A program made the position numbers and the translations under genes. A stretch of DNA of 64,000 nucleotides from assembly GCA_027924645.1 (NCBI GenBank), contig BSBN01001752.1, positions 12,976,001 to 13,040,000 of the forward strand, read 5' to 3'. Position 1 is the first letter of the stretch. Each line of letters starts with the position of its first letter. The stretch comes from Cunninghamia lanceolata (lineage: Eukaryota > Streptophyta > Pinopsida > Cupressales > Cupressaceae). The notes under the pieces are model-generated. The model ran no database searches. It saw nothing but the letters and a program-made list of their open reading frames with translations, and had not been told where the DNA came from. Shown here piece after piece: positions 35,087 through 46,215 of this stretch.

Positions 35087-38000
35087 TGTGAGGACCACCC
35101 TTTTTACTTCTGTTCTTGTGACTATTTACATTACTGTTATTGATACTTTTTATATGTGTGGGATAGTAGTTCTCGAAATTGTCAAACTATTAAACTTTAT
35201 TTTGATTACGGAAAAACTAATTGGGTGATGTTTGGATAAGTTTACATTTCAGAAAAGTTAATTAGGTGATGATGGAAAATTGTAATATGATTTCATTTAT
35301 GCTATTTAGAACTATGTCATGATAATGCATGTTTTTAAGTTGCTTCAGCTATGATGATTATATGTGAAACTAATCTTGCAATTTAGTGTGCAGGAATTTA
35401 CTAATCAAACCACAGATTTCGGAGATCATTCCGCACCTTGTTATTGTTATTCCCTGTTAAGCCGATTTGGTTCCACGAGGAACCAAGATCACTCTGTGTT
35501 TGATGTGGTGTTGTAATGTGGTCTTTCATAAGGTCGAATGGGTTGGTCTACCATCTTGTAACACTGACTTTTGATTTGTGTTGTAAAAAGATTGAATTTG
35601 AATTTCTTTTCTTTTATTTAAATTCTTGAGGCCTTTTCTTGTATTTTAACATGACCCTAGGTGTCCTGAGTAGATTAAAGTTGACCCTGGGTTATACCCC
35701 ATGGGTCCAGGGCCCCATTTGGCATGGGTAACCCTTGAATAACCTCCATAAGGTCATCTTAACCTCACCCTGAAGTTAGGTGGCGAAAATTGGAGGTATG
35801 GGGGGGGACATGATGGGTTGTACCAACACCCAACCCATCCCTCTTCAATCCCCAAGGTAAGAGATGACTACAAACCCATCCATTATAGAGGGATTGACTT
35901 GAAGTCACCCTCACCATTAGTGAGATTCCCCATGTGTTGTGGGGTCATCCATGTTGAAGGAAGGAAGAAGAGGCATGGGTCACCTGTCTTTTCCTCCTTT
36001 AACTCCTTTTATTTCTCCCATGCGTAAGAGAAATGACATGAGGAGAGGGATAAGGAGTACTCTAAGGATGGGTGAGTGACATAAGCCAACACTCATCCCT
36101 TGGGACATAATAGTGGTTTTGGGAAGGGTGAGGAGGTGACAAGTGTCACCTCCCCATTCCTCTAAACTGGAAGGATTTGGGTTATTTGAATTCCATTTTG
36201 GGATGGGAAGGGAGTTAGTTGAATTTTGGGAGAATTTTATTTTTATTGCCAAAATAAGAAAGTTAGCTTTTGGGAGAGGGAAAGGAGGAGGGAGTTGGTG
36301 GCTAAGGTTGGAAGAGATCTCAGTGGAGCTCTACAACAGCTTCATCCTTGAAGGGCTTTGTAAGGTTGGTTATGATTACCTATCTTTCGTATATCTGAAT
36401 GTTGTATGAAAAGTGTGTGAAAGATGTTTATTTGTTTGTGTTTTTGATTTATTTTTGTGGGATCTGTTGTCGAGTTGTTGACAGAGCTTCTCCCACTTGG
36501 GAGAAATGCTCATCAAGTTTGGGGTAGGGGAGGAGTGATCCTCCTTGGGTGCATACCTGGTTTCTTCTTTTGGGATGTTGAAAGCCTTGAGGGCATGTAT
36601 TTGTGACTGGATCTTTGGCTTGAGAGTCAAATACAGAATTCCTTGGAAAATTTGTGATCAAACTTGGTTTGAGGCTAAGAGAAATTGTGTTGGTTATATT
36701 ATCTGTAAGGGTGACACTCTAGAGTCGAGTGTATCCACTCTCCTGCCCCTTGTAAAACTCACTGTAATTGAGTTTTCGTGATGTATAATTTACCCACGGG
36801 TGGTTGTGTGTTTTGGGTTTGTTGTTGTTCCCTGTTGTGAAGTGGATTGCTTGAGTTACCCAGGTGTGAGTATGACCTCCCTCGCTTGGGGGTGACCCTC
36901 TTGCGGGTCTACAGTAGGGAGGAGAGCTAGATGAGTGGTGTTTTCTTCTTTGTTTGTCTTTGATACGCAGTCTCCCTCTTGAAGCTTATGGTTGGAATTG
37001 GAGGAGTGCTGTATTTAGGGAGAAAGAACTTCATCCTTGCTATAAGAAGAGTTTGGTCCATTGAACTACATCCTGTTTAAGTTCATTTTGGAGGGATTCT
37101 CATCCTCTGCAGTTGTATAAATTATTGTTTGGGAAAAGAGAGAAATTCTTCCCTTCAGTGGTGTTTATTAGTTATGAGTTTTGACAGTTATGTATACTTG
37201 GAGTATCTGTTGTTGAGTAGTGAAATTGTATGTTGATCTTGACAAGAGTGTTAAAGTTTAACTATAGTATTGTTTGGAGGTGTTTGGAGGAAATTATGAA
37301 TTTTACTAACTTTTAGATATTGTAGTTGTAATCAGTTGTGAGCCAATGCAATTGTAATGATTCTTTGCTTTCTCTATTTGAAGCTAATATGTATTAAATT
37401 AAAATTAGCAAATGGAAATTAAGGAAAGAAAATATATATATATTATAATCGATTTTATTAAACTCCTCGTTTAACGTTAATTGTATGAAGTCTAATTTCC
37501 ATATTTGCTTATATATTTCTTAAGTAGATTGTAAATGGCAGTTTAAGTCATTTCTTACCTTTAAAATTTTCAATTCTTAAAGAAATGGTAATTGTAAATC
37601 GCATGTTGAAAGAATTATAATTTGTTCTCTGTATTTGAAATGTGCAATTATTATATGAATTTGTGAGTACCAGATAAATTAGCTTTAATTGTATTTAATT
37701 TTTCTTCGTTTCTTATTTCTCTGTAGTTACGAGATTGAAAGAAATTTATAAATAGGATTGTGGATGGTGGTTAAACAGAGTTATAGTTAATAGCCATATT
37801 ATTCTACTTCTCTGTATTTTACCTTTATTATTTTAATATTCTGTATTTTAGCTTTATTACTTTAATTCTCTATATTTATTTTCTCTGTGAAAGAAATAAT
37901 TCTGAGAATAATAGTTTAATTCTCTGTAATTTAGCTTATTATTCTAACTTTCTGTATTTTTTTTATTCCTCTGAAGAAGACTTAAGTCTGAGAATATATA

Positions 38001-40213
38001 TATATATATGTATATATAAATATATAGATCTCATGATAACTGGAGATTTTATTAAAATGACAGAGAGATTATATTTTAAAAACAATAAAGAAATAAAATA
38101 AAATGAATCACAGTTTTATCGCTGTGTATTACACAGCACATAATAAAAAAGAATGTGAAGTGGTGGTGGGAAGGGTTTGAACCTTCCCACCACCCCTGTC
38201 GGTGCTTATTGGGTGTGGGGAGGGGCGGAGTCCCCACCCACACCCCACGTAGTGGGATGTGGGTGGGGGCTCCGCCTCTCCCCACACCCCCGCCAATACA
38301 TAATCCGCGGCCACCGCCATCCGTGGTACTCCCCACTCCCCACGACAGGCCTCCACCCCGCGGACAACCTCCTCCCACCAATCCGCCGCTCCGTCTCTGC
38401 CGTTCGCGGCTTGGTGCTACCACAAAACCACCCCTCCGCCTCTGCCACTGCGGCCTAACCCATATCTGCCCACTCCACCGCCACTGCGGCCACCTCCACC
38501 TCCGTTCCTCTGCCACGGCTGCCGTGACCTTCCTCCACTGCGACCCCTGCCATGGCCATGCCACCGCCTCTCCATCCCTCTGCCCTTCACAAAAGGAAAC
38601 AAAAAAAAAAGGGGTTAGGGCTTGCTATTTGGGAAATAAATTAACCAAATAAAATAAGAAATGTTTCCATGGTTTGGATTTTTTTTATAAAGAGGAGAGC
38701 CTCATATATACAATAACAATGGTATATAATTGTATATATATATATATATAATTATATTATATAAAAAAAAAATAGAAGAATAACAATTGTAATAATAACA
38801 ATAGTAATAATAGTTAAATAAATTAATAAAATAATCTAACAATAGTAATTAATAATAATAATAGTCTTAATATTACCCAGATAAATATATTTGTATATCT
38901 ATTTCTATATGTATATATACAATCTGTATATATATGTATATAGATACATACATTAATTAATTAGGTGATAAAAGTCACCAGAGAGGCCATTTTCTCTTTA
39001 CAATAATAAGAGAAAATAAAATTATAATTTAAAGAGAGCATAAAGGAATATACAATAATACTCCGGGAAGAGTTTCTTGGAAGTTTCAACTATCAACAAA
39101 AATTTAATAACCAGGAAAATGAAGAGGAAAATTACGCGTCACCTTGTTTAAAATATCACTGGAAATAAACTTAAGAAGCCATCACAGACATTCCATGTGA
39201 GGCCATTTTAATCTCAACTGTAGTTAGTAAATGTCCAGAGAAGAAAACCTGCAAGAGAGTAAGAAGAAGAAAAACTAACATTGGAAAACACAGAGGAGAA
39301 AATGCGCGGCATTTCCCACTTGGGATAAGAGAACTAAGTAGATGGACCCTTCCGCTAAATTTGCTTAGGAACAAGTTTAATTAATACAAACGTAAAGGTG
39401 AATCCTAGATCAGAGAAAACCAGGAGATTGAGTCCAGCGAAGTAGTAAACCAGCCTATGTGATCTGGACAAACCGGAAGTTAGGAATAAAGTTAAAAGTA
39501 GATACAGTGATAACTTTGATTGACGTAGAATATGAAGAAAGGACAGGATAAACATAAAGAAAATGTAGAAACCAAAAGAGAGAGACCGAAATATAAACAA
39601 ACTAAATTTCAGAGAAATAGTTAAGGTGAGCGCGATAGAAATACAATCAAAATTAAGACCCAGAGAAACAAAAGAGAGGGCAAACGAACTGCCTTGTTGA
39701 GAATGCTAAGTTCGAAGGAGGAGTATATTTCAAGAAACAAGAGAGGAGACAGACAATCGTGCTTTGTTGAAAAATGATCCAACAAGAAAGATCAATTGTA
39801 AGTTCATTTTGAATAAGGCATCGTGAGAATTTGTTAATCCGTCAGGGAACCCCATAAGAAGTATAGAATTGCATAATTCCCACTTAAGCCGTGAGGCATT
39901 ATGCTGTCGAAATCTACCGAGATTTAAGATTGGAAACCTTGAAATTTCAAACCTTGTAGCGACATTAACTGCGTCGAGGAGACCCCCTTGTTGGTCTGCT
40001 TGCGTCTGGTTGCACACAATTATACTTGTACCCCGCTGACAACTGTAGTGTTTTCGCCTTGAGCGTACACCACCGAGCATGCTTACGCATGTGAGGGGGT
40101 TTCTAGGGAAGCGTGAGAAATTTTTTGATGTTTCATGTCATAACCACATGACTGATGTGGGTATGACATGTGTGATGAGTGTTGTGACCGCATGGAAAAA
40201 TCTGGGCATGACA
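35087..40213 (+). mobile_element. 5.1-kb TSD-flanked insertion, possible giant solo LTR
   Basis: Borders are fixed by a perfect TSD, TTTGC at 35082-35086 and 40214-40218, and by the uninterrupted reading of copy B when the insert is removed. Ends are TGTGAGGACCACCC on the left and GGGCATGACA on the right, both typical of gypsy-type LTR ends. No pair of direct repeats, primer-binding site, polypurine tract or protein motif was found in 5127 bp, so a very long solo LTR or a large non-coding derivative is the best reading. Contents: AT-rich flanks, small hairpins (for example 36132-36153), TA microsatellites near 37990-38020 and 38730-38755, and a GC-rich block at 38155-38600. Open frames in the GC-rich block (up to 165 codons, Pro/Gly/Arg-rich, on both strands) are composition artefacts. 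Confidence 0.8.
38162..38289. repeat. Two GC-rich hairpins, one with 38-bp arms
   Basis: A short hairpin has perfect 13-bp arms at 38162-38174 and 38182-38194. A larger one has 38-bp arms at 38211-38248 and 38252-38289 around a 3-base loop, with about three mismatches (left arm starts GGGTGTGGGGAGGGGCGGAG). They sit in the only strongly GC-rich block of the window. Both could form stable stem-loops in RNA or DNA. Confidence 0.85.
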
Positions 40214-40218
40214 TTTGC

Positions 40219-42366
40219 TTTGTCCTGTAGCTAGAGGGGTGCCCTTTTCCTCCCTTTTTCACTCAGTGGTGATGACATCCTCCTTTTCCAACTACTTCCT
40301 AATTGTTTGGCTAGGTGCCAATGGAGTTTCTGTGCTAGGAGGAGCAGGGGAAGAGGAAGAAGTGATGCAGATGGTGGAGGTTGAGAAGAAATTAGAGGTT
40401 GGGAAATGGAAGGTTGAGATGGAATGGAAGGAGAATGGGGTGCAGGTATAGGTAATGATGTTTGTTGAGTGGGAGATGAAGTTGGTGAAGTGGAGGATGG
40501 AGCAACTTTGATTTCAGTTGCAGCTCTGGTGGTACTAAGAATAAGAGGAGAGGTGGTTGTGATGGTGGGACTAGGAGTTGATGCTGTAGTGACACCCCTG
40601 GAGGCAAGGGTTGAGGCCCTTGTTGAAACTTTCCTAGCCAAGGGCACAATGTCTTCTTGTTCTTCTTCCTCAAAATCCACATTTACTACTACTGCTTTCT
40701 ATTTGTCCATGACTGCAGCAGGGTCAGTCTCTTCAGCAACAACAGGAGCAACATGGGCTTGTTTCTCTGCCTTCTCACCCTTCTTCTTGGCTCCTTTAGA
40801 GCTTTCTATCCCCTTTGTAGGGTTGGGGTTGATCATTGTATAAGGTTTACTTATCCATGCCCTTGTCCTCTTTAGCACTTCCTTAGCCCTGTTCTACATT
40901 GAGATGTCTTCAGTTTGGTCCCATTTGATTGGGGCTAAGGGAAGGTTGTTTATGTTTTATGCCTCTTGGGGAGCCTAGGGTAGTCAAGTCTCTTAAGAAG
41001 ATGAAGGGTAAGCCTGTAATAGTCCCTTTTGTGGACCTCGTGATCATCAGAACAATTCTCCCAATGGTCCTCAAGGGCATATTCATGTACATACTAGCTC
41101 CCTATCAAAGGGCTAACCCACCCAATGGGATTAAACCTGCTTCTTATGTTATCAAATGAACTCAAGGACAGGGATGTGAGATTTGCTTCAACATGTATGG
41201 CATTAATAATATTTTGGCAGACATACTCTCCTACTTGAATGGGAAATTTGAAGCTGGACTTATGCTTCCCAACTATCAGCTTGTAAACTTTAGAGATCTG
41301 CCTGCATATCTCCAAAAGAATAACCCTATCACTAGGGTATCTTGGCAACTTGTAAGGGGCTTTATCAAAGCCCATGACTCTGATGTATGTGAAATTTTGA
41401 AACTGGATGTACTAGTTTCCCTAGTTTGCTAGTTCTTTAATTGCCTCCATAGATATCCTTTGAGAATAGTCATTCTTAAGACCCCTGATCATAGTATAGA
41501 TGAAGGTGTCATTGATAATGCAGTAACTTTTCAAGATGGTCATTAATTCTAGCTGAGGGAAGTGATCATAAACTAGGACCTCTCCTTGTTGGAGAGACCC
41601 TACCTATAATAAGCCTGGAAAACTAGCTTTATATGCTAGCAAGTATACTAGATAGGAGGTAATATAAAATTCTTTGGTCTCCATTACATCATACAATTGC
41701 TCATCTAGCTTGTCACTTATGAAAGACCCCCAATCAATCATTTTTTCATATACAATCTTCATGCAGAAATGACACATCCACGGGTGACATTTATCAGCAT
41801 TTGGAAACTCGAATACTTTGATTAGGAGAGAAATGAATCTTTTCCTATCCTACTTAAATTCACTGTAAGACTAAACCGGAGCCATCTTCAAAGGATGCTT
41901 CCTTTGTGTAATCAGGAGGTGTTGGTTCATGTAGCTAGTTGTTGTGCCAGTCTTGGTGCTATAGAAAGTTAATGCAGTGTTTTTTGTGATTTTATCATAG
42001 TCCGCATATGTAGGCAAACCAAACACTCTATCAACCATGTTAGAAGAAATGTCAAACATTGCATGCCCTGATGGTCCTATCACTTTCTTGCTGCCAACCT
42101 TGTATCTTTGGGCACATGCTAGTACTAGCTCAAGAGCTTGTATCGAGATAGGGAATGCAGTCACCTGTAAGAGCCTAAAGTTCTCTATACACTGTGTTTG
42201 AAATTACTTGTTAGTTTCATTACTTAATTGTTGCAAGTAGCTCCATGGATTAGGATGACCAATGTCTATCTCTGATCTTTGGATATGGGTTGGCAAGCTT
42301 GGAAGCGAGCATATATCCCTTGAACTCCTGCTTCTTTTATACCACTAGTGGTGGTGGCTCATCCAT
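40219..42366 (-). pseudogene. Unknown-ORF family, copy B, N-terminal part
   Basis: Starts at ATG 42366 on the minus strand (MDEPPPLVV, then a stop and QEFKGYMLASKLANPYP). Open pieces are 42164-41871 (VTAFPISIQALELVLACA upstream, FDISSNMVDRVFGLPTYAD), a broken middle (FYITSYLVYLLAY, INDTFIYTMIRGL), and 41375-41094 (YPSDRVILLEICRQISK). Then follow a Lys/Glu-rich part and a Ser/Thr/Pro-rich open part (40680-40231; VPLARKVSTRAST). The order matches copies A and CE residue by residue in the landmarks. In-frame stops are mainly TAG. The reading continues at 35086 after the nested insertion. There is no pol motif; the function is not known. Confidence 0.72.
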
Positions 42367-42539
42367 TTTCTGTACCCATACACACAATTCATCACAAGTG
42401 TTTGCATGCAAATTGTAACATTAGTTACCTCCAAATCATCATAAAGCATCAACAACCCATTTTAGAATGTGCAAATATATATAGCAAGAAATGTAGCTTC
42501 TAATAACTTGTCAAAGATCAGGGGGTTAGGTCTAGCCCA

Positions 42540-43760
42540 TTTCGTATGTCAAAAGAGTAGGAAGAGCGTAGGTGGAAGGCCTGACACCGAAAATCTAACA
42601 CTTTAGTCTCTAAGGGTAGCAGTCATGATTCAAGGTAAAGCTCTAAGTCATGAAAGCATACATATAGTAAGGAGTCAGGGGTCAGGGTCTACTCCCTTTC
42701 AACTTAGGAAACTAGGAATGAAGAACTTAGGAGGTCCAATGCATGAACTCTAATGCTTTACAAAGCAATTAGGGGGCAGAATATAGGAACTACCTCTCAC
42801 CAAAGAAAAGGAAGAGCAAACCCAGAAGACCTGATGTCTAAACTCTGATGCTTTATAAAGCAATCGGGGCCGGAAGATAGGAGTATTTTCTTCTATCTAA
42901 AACAATACATGAAAAGCCCAAACTCCTAAAACCCAAACCCTAACACACTACCACAAAGCTAAGGAATAGACTAGAGTCAGAAAGGAAAGGTTACTTGGTC
43001 TAAAAGGGAGGTCGGAAGATTGGAAGTCCAATCTCTAATGCTCCGACACTGTAAAGCAAAGAAATGGACTTCAAGTCATAAAGAGAAGGACAAAAGACTA
43101 GGATCTTGATCTCTGATGCTTTGACACCTAAAGAGCACATAGTAAAATCAACCTTGAAAAGCGTATCAATTAATAAAATGGATTCAACTGCCCAATAACA
43201 AAGAAAAGTAAAAACCCTTTCATAAAACATGAAGTCATAGAAAAAATGACCCAAATTAACTAGATTTAACCCCAAAACGATGATGTAAGATTGGTAGAGA
43301 TCCCATTAAAAGATTAAAGAAATCAAAGGAGATAGAGAGGAAAAAATGTGACACCAACCTAGAATAAACATGCAAACTTGACGAAAAGGGCTAAAAATGT
43401 GAAATCCACACTCCAACCAGTAGCAAATCTTTAATCCAAATGTGAAATTGCAACAGGGTATCAAAACAACTTTGGATGTCAAGTGAATGCGCAAAGCTCA
43501 GATAGAAAATGGGATCACAAGAAGGCTCGAATAAAATCAAATGAGCTTGAAAAAATAATAAATGAGCTTGCTGCACATGTGGGAGACTACCATTAGTGCA
43601 TCGCTGAGGATAGGTGGAAGGAAATCAATTCTCACATTGCGAAGCTAGCCAACGATGAAGCCAAAAAGCCAACCTCTGATGTTGTGCAGGTGATCTACCA
43701 ACTCTACACTAGTGTCCTTGAGATCAGACCATTGGGGAATGCTCTACAGTCATTTCAAGA
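42540..43760 (-). repeat. Degenerate repeat array in the leader of copy B
   Basis: On the minus strand diverged units share a GCTTTATAAAGCATCAGAG core followed by a GTC-T-TTG/GACCTCC phrase; copies lie near 42600, 42760, 42860, 43040 and 43110 at roughly 60-140 bp. The core is a small palindrome (GCTTTATAAAGC). Weaker related phrases with GACTGTAGA/GACAGTAGA continue to about 43830. No coding frame is believed here. Confidence 0.6.
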
Positions 43761-44149
43761 TGACAAACCCTGACAAATGGTGTCCATATGAGCAGTGCAA
43801 CAGTTCAAGGGTTGGGGCATCGGAGATGATTCTACTGTCATGCTAGTATGAAAAACTTTGATGTCCCAATGGTAGGGCCCAACAATGGGAAATCATGACT
43901 AAGTCAAAGGAACAAAACTCAGAGTCTCGAGCCTCCGCCTTTTGTCATTCCAGAAGGAAGAAGTTTGATAGTCTGACAACATGGAATTGCAAAGAATTAA
44001 GTCATGAAACATGAAACAGTCAAGATCAGTTGTTCAAAATCCCACCCCAAGCAATACTAAGGCATGACATTCCAAAGGCAAGACAAGAAATAAAAGGAAG
44101 GGGGGTCCATATTTTGATTAAAAAATGGGGTGGGTTGTGAGGAACAACA
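43761..44149 (-). other. 5' end of the 11.5-kb element, non-coding
   Basis: On the minus strand this starts TGTTGTTCCTCAC at the TSD and soon has a CCCCATTTT and GGACCCCCC pair. The same pair occurs at 61143-61201 in the leader of the outer element, so both elements share ancestry here. It is an LTR by position only. Confidence 0.4.
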
Positions 44150-44154
44150 CATCC

Positions 44155-45362
44155 AATGATATCCTCTTATTCAGATCCCCTTCAAAGAGTCTAGTGATAT
44201 ACATGGTGAAAGCATCATTCACCTTCTTATAATGTCTCAAGGACTATGCCATTTATAATTGAGAATAATAGTTGTATACCTTGAACTGTCCTGGACCCAT
44301 CCCTATGGCTCCTCTCCTAGTCAAACTAGGATAATACATGGATATCTAGCTAAAATATACACTATATAAGATGTCATGAAAAACTTCCTGGAAAATTTAA
44401 CCTTTGTTAATTGAGCATGTAAATTATCACGGATTATTTGGGACCAATGTATCATCTCTACATTTTGTAACACTTCATGAATGCATTTGAATGTACATGG
44501 ATAGAAAGTGGAATTTAAAGGTAGATCCATAACTCTAATTACCAAGTTTATCATATCACTTGGTTTAGTGGTGAAATCACTCCTTAAGATTGTCTTTAGA
44601 ATCTTTGATATAATAGCTCTTTTTAAAAGATAATGTGCCTGGTAAACTTTTTCACTTGACCGGTGATGCTGGTGCGACATGCCCTCCGGCTCCACACAAC
44701 ACTTTTGTCTAGAGCTATGAACCAGTGAGGCCACAACACGGGGGACCTCATCCCCAAGAAAGAACACTTCAAACCCACGAGCTCGTTGGCCCAGCGAAGG
44801 CGTAATGCCTGCGAGCTCCTTGGCCTAGTGGGGGTTTGAACTCTGGTGGCCACCACTACAACCGAGTGACTTAACCACTGAACCACACCCTTATTAGTAA
44901 TATAATAGATTTTGGAGTTTTCATCCATTTGGTATTAATTATCCTCTTATAGTTGCTAGGTCCCTAGTTGTAAAATACTAACCCTAGATCTTCATTGAGG
45001 TTAACCATGACTTGATGGTAGGGAATGTCAAATGCCTTTGTAATTTCTTGAGTAGAGAGATTATCTAGTACTATATTATCATTAGTTATGACTCTCCTTA
45101 TGCCTAGATGATGATGATTAGCACACTCTATCACTAGTTTAGGATATTGTGCTAAAGTAGGGAACCTTGTTGCCTGAGCAATCCAATTATTTACCATCCT
45201 TTTATCTCTTTTTGTGGGATTTGGTCCATAAATCCATTCTTTCAACTTCTCTAGATTCACATGTCCAAGATTTGTATTCAAAATCTCCTCATAAGTTAAA
45301 CTGATCTTAGAGGTAGGAGTGACACCTTTAAGCTCGTACCTCATCTTCTTAGCTCAAGACAT
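44155..45362 (-). pseudogene. Unknown-ORF family, copy CE, N-terminal part
   Basis: Starts at ATG 45362 (MS, stop, AKKMRYELKG) or the internal Met at 45344, which opens 126 codons. Landmarks are EEILNTNLGHVNLEKLKEW, ITKAFDIPYHQ and, after the SINE, DFTTKPSDMINLVIRVMDLP and FFMTSYIVYILAR. The KWMKTPKS-type landmark of the family is cut by the SINE at 44617-44899; without the SINE one frame runs through and matches copy A. The reading reaches the 11.5-kb insertion at 44154 and resumes at 32633. This is the outermost recognised copy on the minus strand, with a long leader extending towards 61 kb. No enzymatic motif; unknown protein. Confidence 0.72.
44617..44899 (-). mobile_element. tRNA-derived SINE (283 bp) with 9-bp TSD
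   Basis: On the minus strand it begins with a tRNA-like head: A-box type TGGTTCAGTGGTTAAG at about 44882-44867 and B-box type GAGTTCAAACCC at about 44837-44826, the internal RNA polymerase III promoter of SINEs. The body has no coding capacity. Perfect TSDs ATATAATAG flank it at 44608-44616 and 44900-44908, and removal restores the reading of copy CE. The 3' end has a T/A-rich tail (minus sense) rather than a long poly(A). The family name is not assigned. Confidence 0.88.
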
Positions 45363-46157
45363 TTTCCTTGCAAAACTAGAGACATAATGAGATATACTTA
45401 AAATTCCAAAGGCTATTCATTTTTACATATTTTAAGCATTTACAGATTTCACATGTTGAATAGTATGTTAAATCTTGCAAAAGAAATCCATTGATTTAAT
45501 AAAATTCAATTTAGAACAATTTGTGAGAAATCATGATGAAAGTGGATACAATATGTTTACTAAAGCCATCTTGCAATACTATAAGACTTTTCAATCTTCA
45601 CTTATGATTTTTTTCATTAATATAGAAGTCTTAATTTAAATGTATGAATATAGGTGGATGGAAGATATAAATCTTTGTTGCAATATCCAATAAATAGGTA
45701 GAAATCCACAATTTACTTTCATTTCAAACTCATTAAAACCTTGTAGAGATTTAAGATAGGACTACATATTTTAGCTTGAGTTTATGATGTCTTATTAATC
45801 ACTAAAGTTCTACAAATATTTCCTTCAAAAATTTGAGTTTTATGTGGATGTAGAAAATTATAATAGTTCTAGACGAGATATGAAAGCTATGAAATTTTGT
45901 GGGGAAAATGAAGTGAAATGAATGTTAAAAATAGATCTTGAAATTTCACTTTTAAGTAAGATTTCCATTATTTGATTTGAACAAATTTTCACTAGGTTAC
46001 ACATTTGCGAGAAATTGGTTGGGTTTCAGACATGATCACTTAAGACTTAGAAAACTTCTATCCTATATCTAATTTTTGTAAACTCAAATACCAACAATTT
46101 ACTGAAGTAAAGCTTAGGTGGGTAAACTAAGCACATCTGGATAAAAGTGAGAAATAT
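45363..46157. other. Non-coding leader of copy CE, left of the LINE
   Basis: AT-rich and without a believable frame. It ends with the left TSD of the LINE (46147-46157). The original continuation is at 59646. Confidence 0.45.
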
Positions 46158-46215
46158 GGTGTCATAATCTTGTTACTTGATGTTTAAACACATAAGGAAT
46201 ACTTGAGAGACAAAT

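Larger units (their letters stand above)
32639..44149 (-). mobile_element. 11.5-kb TSD-flanked element carrying unknown-ORF copy B
   Basis: Both borders are fixed by a perfect 5-bp TSD, CATCC at 32634-32638 and 44150-44154, and by the host ORF: removing the insert joins copy CE in frame (ISLD to VAQF). On the minus strand the element begins TGTTGTTCCTCAC and ends CATCAACA, so it has TG...CA ends. Net length without the nested 5.1-kb insert and its TSD is about 6.4 kb. It contains a repeat-rich leader (42540-43760), ORF copy B, and a 0.9-kb terminal region (32639-33560) with a TATATAAAAGG box on the minus strand. I could not align a matching LTR pair, so the LTRs are very diverged, one was lost, or it is another class. 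No pol motif was seen. Confidence 0.8.

Noticed and set aside
38155..38652. Open frames of 60-165 codons on both strands (Pro/Gly/Arg/Trp-rich)
   Set aside because: They come from the GC-rich hairpin block, overlap each other on both strands, and have no recognisable domain.
35087..40213. DNA transposon with terminal inverted repeats
   Set aside because: Ends share only a loose TGTNANGNCCA pattern when inverted; the TG...CA ends and 5-bp TSD suit an LTR better, though this is not excluded.
32639..44149. Calling a full LTR pair for the 11.5-kb element
   Set aside because: No convincing direct repeat between its two ends could be aligned by eye; only the TSD and TG...CA ends are claimed.
44623..44928. 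101-codon minus-strand frame
   Set aside because: It runs through the SINE and joins unrelated flanks; not a gene.
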